DNA of 34,719 nucleotides from an uncultured Succinatimonas sp. Its GTDB lineage: Bacteria; Pseudomonadota; Gammaproteobacteria; Enterobacterales; Succinivibrionaceae. This document shows, piece by piece, positions 32,666 through 34,719 of this stretch. The notes under the pieces were generated by a model. It did no database searches. It worked only from the letters and a program-made list of their open reading frames with translations, and had not been told where the DNA came from. Both the position numbers and the translations under genes were made by a program. Location of the stretch: assembly GCF_905203285.1 (NCBI RefSeq), contig NZ_CAJKVK010000011.1, positions 1 through 34,719 of the forward strand. Direction: 5' to 3'. Positions within the stretch are counted from its first letter, which is position 1. Each line of letters starts with the position of its first letter.

Positions 32666-33859
32666 TTAATGCTCGTACTCTTTGCGAATTAAAAATATGA
32701 GAAGACAGGTTATTATCGTTATTGTGCCTAAGAATATAAACGTTCCTTTTAAGGTAAATATTTGAGCTATGGTTCCGAGTAGGGCCGGTCCTAACAGCAG
32801 TGCCGTATAACCGGAAATCGAAATAAAACTTACAGCTGAAACGATAGGCATTTTATTTTGCTTGGCTGCAGTTGACAGACTTAATGGGGTGATATTTGAC
32901 ATACCTAGGCCGATACAGCAAAAGCCTATACTCATCATGATTAGGTTGGGGAAGCAAACGACGATAAAAAGTCCGACAGTGCAGATAACTGCTCCGTAAA
33001 AAGCAGTTTTAAACGGTCCGAAGCTGAAAATTATCTTTGAGCCGTAAATACGGCATAAGAGCATGCACAATGAAACAAGCGTATAACCGAATGCGGCGTA
33101 TTTTAGGTCGATATTTCCTTCTATTGAAACATAAAGTCCAGACCAATCAACCATCGCTCCGCCCACAATGAATATCAAAGCAGTAATTAAAGCAAGATAG
33201 GTGACCGGATAGCAGGGCAGAATGAATTTTTTCATTTTAGATTTATTGTCAATTTTGTTTTCTTTAATATTTAAAGTACACGGAACATAATAAGCGGCTG
33301 TTAAGTATAAGATTGCAATAAGGCTGGTTATCGCAAAATGAGGAGGTAAATTTAAAGATAGAAGCATAATGATTAAAGCCGATCCTAACACTTCACCTAG
33401 GGAATAATAAGCATGCAGCGGTGACATTAAACGCAATCTATATTGTCTCTCAAGGAAGGCTCCGTAAATATTGATACCTACTTCAAGACATCCGACACTT
33501 ATACCGAATAATAAAAGGGTGATAAAAACTACGTTAAAACTTGGTATAAATGACAAAATAACCAGAGTTAACGAAGTTCCGAATGACGATAGCGCGTAAG
33601 TTATTTTGCTGCCGAGTTTTTTGGTAAGAACGCCTGACAAGATCATCCCGCATATTGATCCTGCACCCATGCAAAATACCAGTTTGGTAACATCTGCTGT
33701 AGAAAGATTTAAGATTTCTTGTACGTAAGGTATAAGAGGAGCCCAGCAAGCAATAGAGAAACCCGCTAAAAAGTACCCGATTCTTGCTACTCGTATATGA
33801 TGGCGTGCCGTTATGGACCTGTTTTTAATTCCTAATATTTTTAAAGCATCGTAAAACAT
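32666..33859 (-). CDS. MFS transporter (YbjJ-like)
   Basis: 397 aa with 12 predicted helices and a charged loop after helix 6 (KENKIDNKSKMKK). GVLTKKLGS after helix 2 is the MFS loop 2-3 motif. SVGCLEVGINIYGA in helix 4 and MSPLHAYYSLGEVLG are close to the pattern of E. coli YbjJ. The substrate is unknown. The ATG has only a poor Shine-Dalgarno upstream, so the exact start is less sure than the frame. It is followed by the purine permease but separated by that gene's own promoter. Confidence 0.85.
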   Translation of the reverse strand: MFYDALKILGIKNRSITARHHIRVARIGYFLAGFSIACWAPLIPYVQEILNLSTADVTKLVFCMGAGSICGMILSGVLTKKLGSKITYALSSFGTSLTLVILSFIPSFNVVFITLLLFGISVGCLEVGINIYGAFLERQYRLRLMSPLHAYYSLGEVLGSALIIMLLSLNLPPHFAITSLIAILYLTAAYYVPCTLNIKENKIDNKSKMKKFILPCYPVTYLALITALIFIVGGAMVDWSGLYVSIEGNIDLKYAAFGYTLVSLCMLLCRIYGSKIIFSFGPFKTAFYGAVICTVGLFIVVCFPNLIMMSIGFCCIGLGMSNITPLSLSTAAKQNKMPIVSAVSFISISGYTALLLGPALLGTIAQIFTLKGTFIFLGTITIITCLLIFLIRKEYEH

Positions 33860-34045
33860 TTACGGATTTTATATAAGAGTTTTGATTTTCTATTTTTAAT
33901 GAATTACAAGCAAACGATGAATAATTATAGAAAAACTTTTAAAGTAATGCAGACAAAATCTTCTATCTTCTACATAAACATTTTTAAATTTTTACGTGGA
34001 ATGCAGGGAAATAAAACTTAGGGAGAAAAGGAAGGAAAAGTCAGA

Positions 34046-34122
34046 TGGTCGGTGATGCGGGATTTGAACCCGCGACCACTACCTCCCTAAGATAGTGCGC
34101 TACCAGGCTACGCTAATCACCG
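34046..34122 (-). tRNA. tRNA-Pro, anticodon AGG
   Basis: 77-nt cloverleaf with encoded CCA. Acceptor CGGTGAT/ATCACCG has 7 of 7 pairs with the proline identity elements C1-G72 and A73. D arm is GCGT-AGCCTGGTA-GCGC; anticodon stem CTATC/GGTAG (one T-G pair); loop TTAGGGA; T arm GCGGG-TTCAAAT-CCCGC. With the invariant U33 in place the anticodon is A34-G35-G36 (plus-strand positions 34086-34088), which reads CCU. Bacterial proline tRNAs normally have GGG, UGG or CGG. A consensus promoter with a GC-rich discriminator lies upstream. No clear terminator hairpin follows, only a T-rich stretch. Confidence 0.95.
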
Positions 34123-34136
34123 ACTTGACGGGGAGC

Positions 34137-34164
34137 ATTATAGCGTTTTTTACATAAAGCGCAA
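34137..34164 (-). promoter_or_regulatory. Promoter of the tRNA-Pro gene
   Basis: On the minus strand TTGCGC (34159-34164), 16 bp, TATAAT (34137-34142), then a GCTCCCCG discriminator (34129-34136) of the type linked with stringent control of stable RNA genes. Confidence 0.75.
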
Positions 34165-34194
34165 GTTTTTTTTACGAAAAATTTACGCTTTATG
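34153..34194. repeat. 9-bp inverted repeat between the kinase-like gene and tRNA-Pro
   Basis: CATAAAGCG (34153-34161) and CGCTTTATG (34186-34194) are exact inverted repeats 24 nt apart, and the inner arm overlaps the -35 of the tRNA promoter. It could be a weak terminator of the upstream gene or a protein site. Confidence 0.4.
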
Positions 34195-34219
34195 AAAAAA
34201 ATGTTCTAAACCGGCTCTA

Positions 34220-34719
34220 TTATGCGGATTTTGAGGGGTTAAGCTTGGTTTTTGCAAGATCACAGATAAGATCACATGAATTGTTTAAACCTAAGGTTCC
34301 AACATCAACGCAAAGCTGGTAATTATGAGGATCTTTAATGTTTTTGCCGGTATAGTGAAGATAATGTTCAGCTCTCCTTTTATCAATCTGCTGCATTTTT
34401 TCAAAAGCGACGTCATGAGCTTCATGATATTCCTTTAGGCAAAAATCAAGTTTTTTATCCGTATCGGCAAATAAGAAAACGTTATAACAGTTGGGATTGT
34501 CTTTTAATATATAGTCTGCGCAGCGTCCTACAATTACACAACTCTCTGTGTCAGCTAAATGCTTGATTGTATCAAACTGTGCCAGAAAAACCTTGTGATT
34601 TAACGGCATATCAATAAATGATGATGTAGAATATCCCATTGAATAGCTGTCCATTACAAGAGAATAAAGAAAACTGCTGGTTGGCTTCTCATCGTGACTC
34701 TCAAAAATTTCCTCGCACA
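34220..34719 (-). CDS. Cytidylate kinase-like protein, 5' end beyond window
   Basis: Reading frame open to the right edge; 166 codons plus the stop are visible. The frame continues upstream of ATG 34654 as EKPTSSFLYSLV, so that ATG is internal and not the start. Motifs are those of the cytidylate-kinase-2 family: MPLNHKVFLAQFDTIKHLA, CVIVGRCADYIL, DKRRAEHYLHYTG and LCVDVGTLGL. The family resembles CMK, but its substrate is unsettled; the P-loop should lie in the missing N-terminus. The gene ends 97 bp upstream of the tRNA-Pro. Confidence 0.88.
   Translation of the reverse strand, partial: CEEIFESHDEKPTSSFLYSLVMDSYSMGYSTSSFIDMPLNHKVFLAQFDTIKHLADTESCVIVGRCADYILKDNPNCYNVFLFADTDKKLDFCLKEYHEAHDVAFEKMQQIDKRRAEHYLHYTGKNIKDPHNYQLCVDVGTLGLNNSCDLICDLAKTKLNPSKSA

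Noticed and set aside
1..34719. CRISPR arrays, rRNA genes, prophage genes
   Set aside because: No spaced direct-repeat series of CRISPR type, no rRNA sequence and no phage structural genes were seen. The only regular repeat series is the GATCC set inside the IS end.

Overview
The window reads as chromosomal DNA of a moderately AT-rich gammaproteobacterium. The evidence is the gene order tig-clpP-clpX-lon-hupB-ppiD, the pairing nhaB-dsbB, hinT next to an LpoB-like lipoprotein gene, a YheS-type ABC-F protein and rlmJ. A succinate-producing anaerobe of the Succinivibrionaceae type would fit (sucCD without sucAB, an AspT/YidE-type carrier, a GH84 hexosaminidase), but this placement is inference from gene content.

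Layout. 1-902 (minus) is the N-terminal part of a GH84 beta-N-acetylglucosaminidase cut by the window edge. 1078-10016 (plus) is the protein-quality-control block: trigger factor, ClpP, ClpX, Lon, a small unrecognised protein, HU and the periplasmic-facing chaperone PpiD. 10295-12348 (plus) is sucCD, ending in a strong terminator that faces a compact minus-strand operon: hinT, lpoB-like, yheS-like and rlmJ (16143 down to 12405). 16253-21103 (plus) is a glycan-lipid cluster (polyprenyl-phosphate sugar synthase, a protein with two LABN domains, an ArnT-like GT-C transferase, a UDP-glucuronate 4-epimerase-like enzyme) followed by a TatD-family nuclease. dsbB and nhaB lie on the minus strand.

23645-26360 is a complete IS21-family insertion sequence (istA, istB) with inverted ends and a 7-bp target duplication, CTTATAG. 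It sits between nhaB and an AspT/YidE-type transporter. From 26431 to 31163 runs a plus-strand gene string with 4-8 nt overlaps or very short gaps: transporter, membrane protein, YbaK/PrdX-type prolyl-tRNA editing deacylase, hypoxanthine/uracil-DNA glycosylase superfamily protein, secreted DUF3298-like protein, GNAT acetyltransferase. It ends at a terminator shared with a convergent NCS2 purine permease, whose promoter carries a PurR-box-like sequence. Then come an MFS transporter, a tRNA-Pro and a 5'-truncated cytidylate-kinase-like gene, all on the minus strand.

The points most worth a second look are: the tRNA-Pro, whose anticodon reads AGG (A34, rare in bacteria) in a genome where CCU is the main proline codon of tig; the four-gene glycan cluster, which could add a uronic acid to lipid A or core; the helically spaced GATCC repeats at the right end of the IS; and the small conserved-looking gene directly behind lon.
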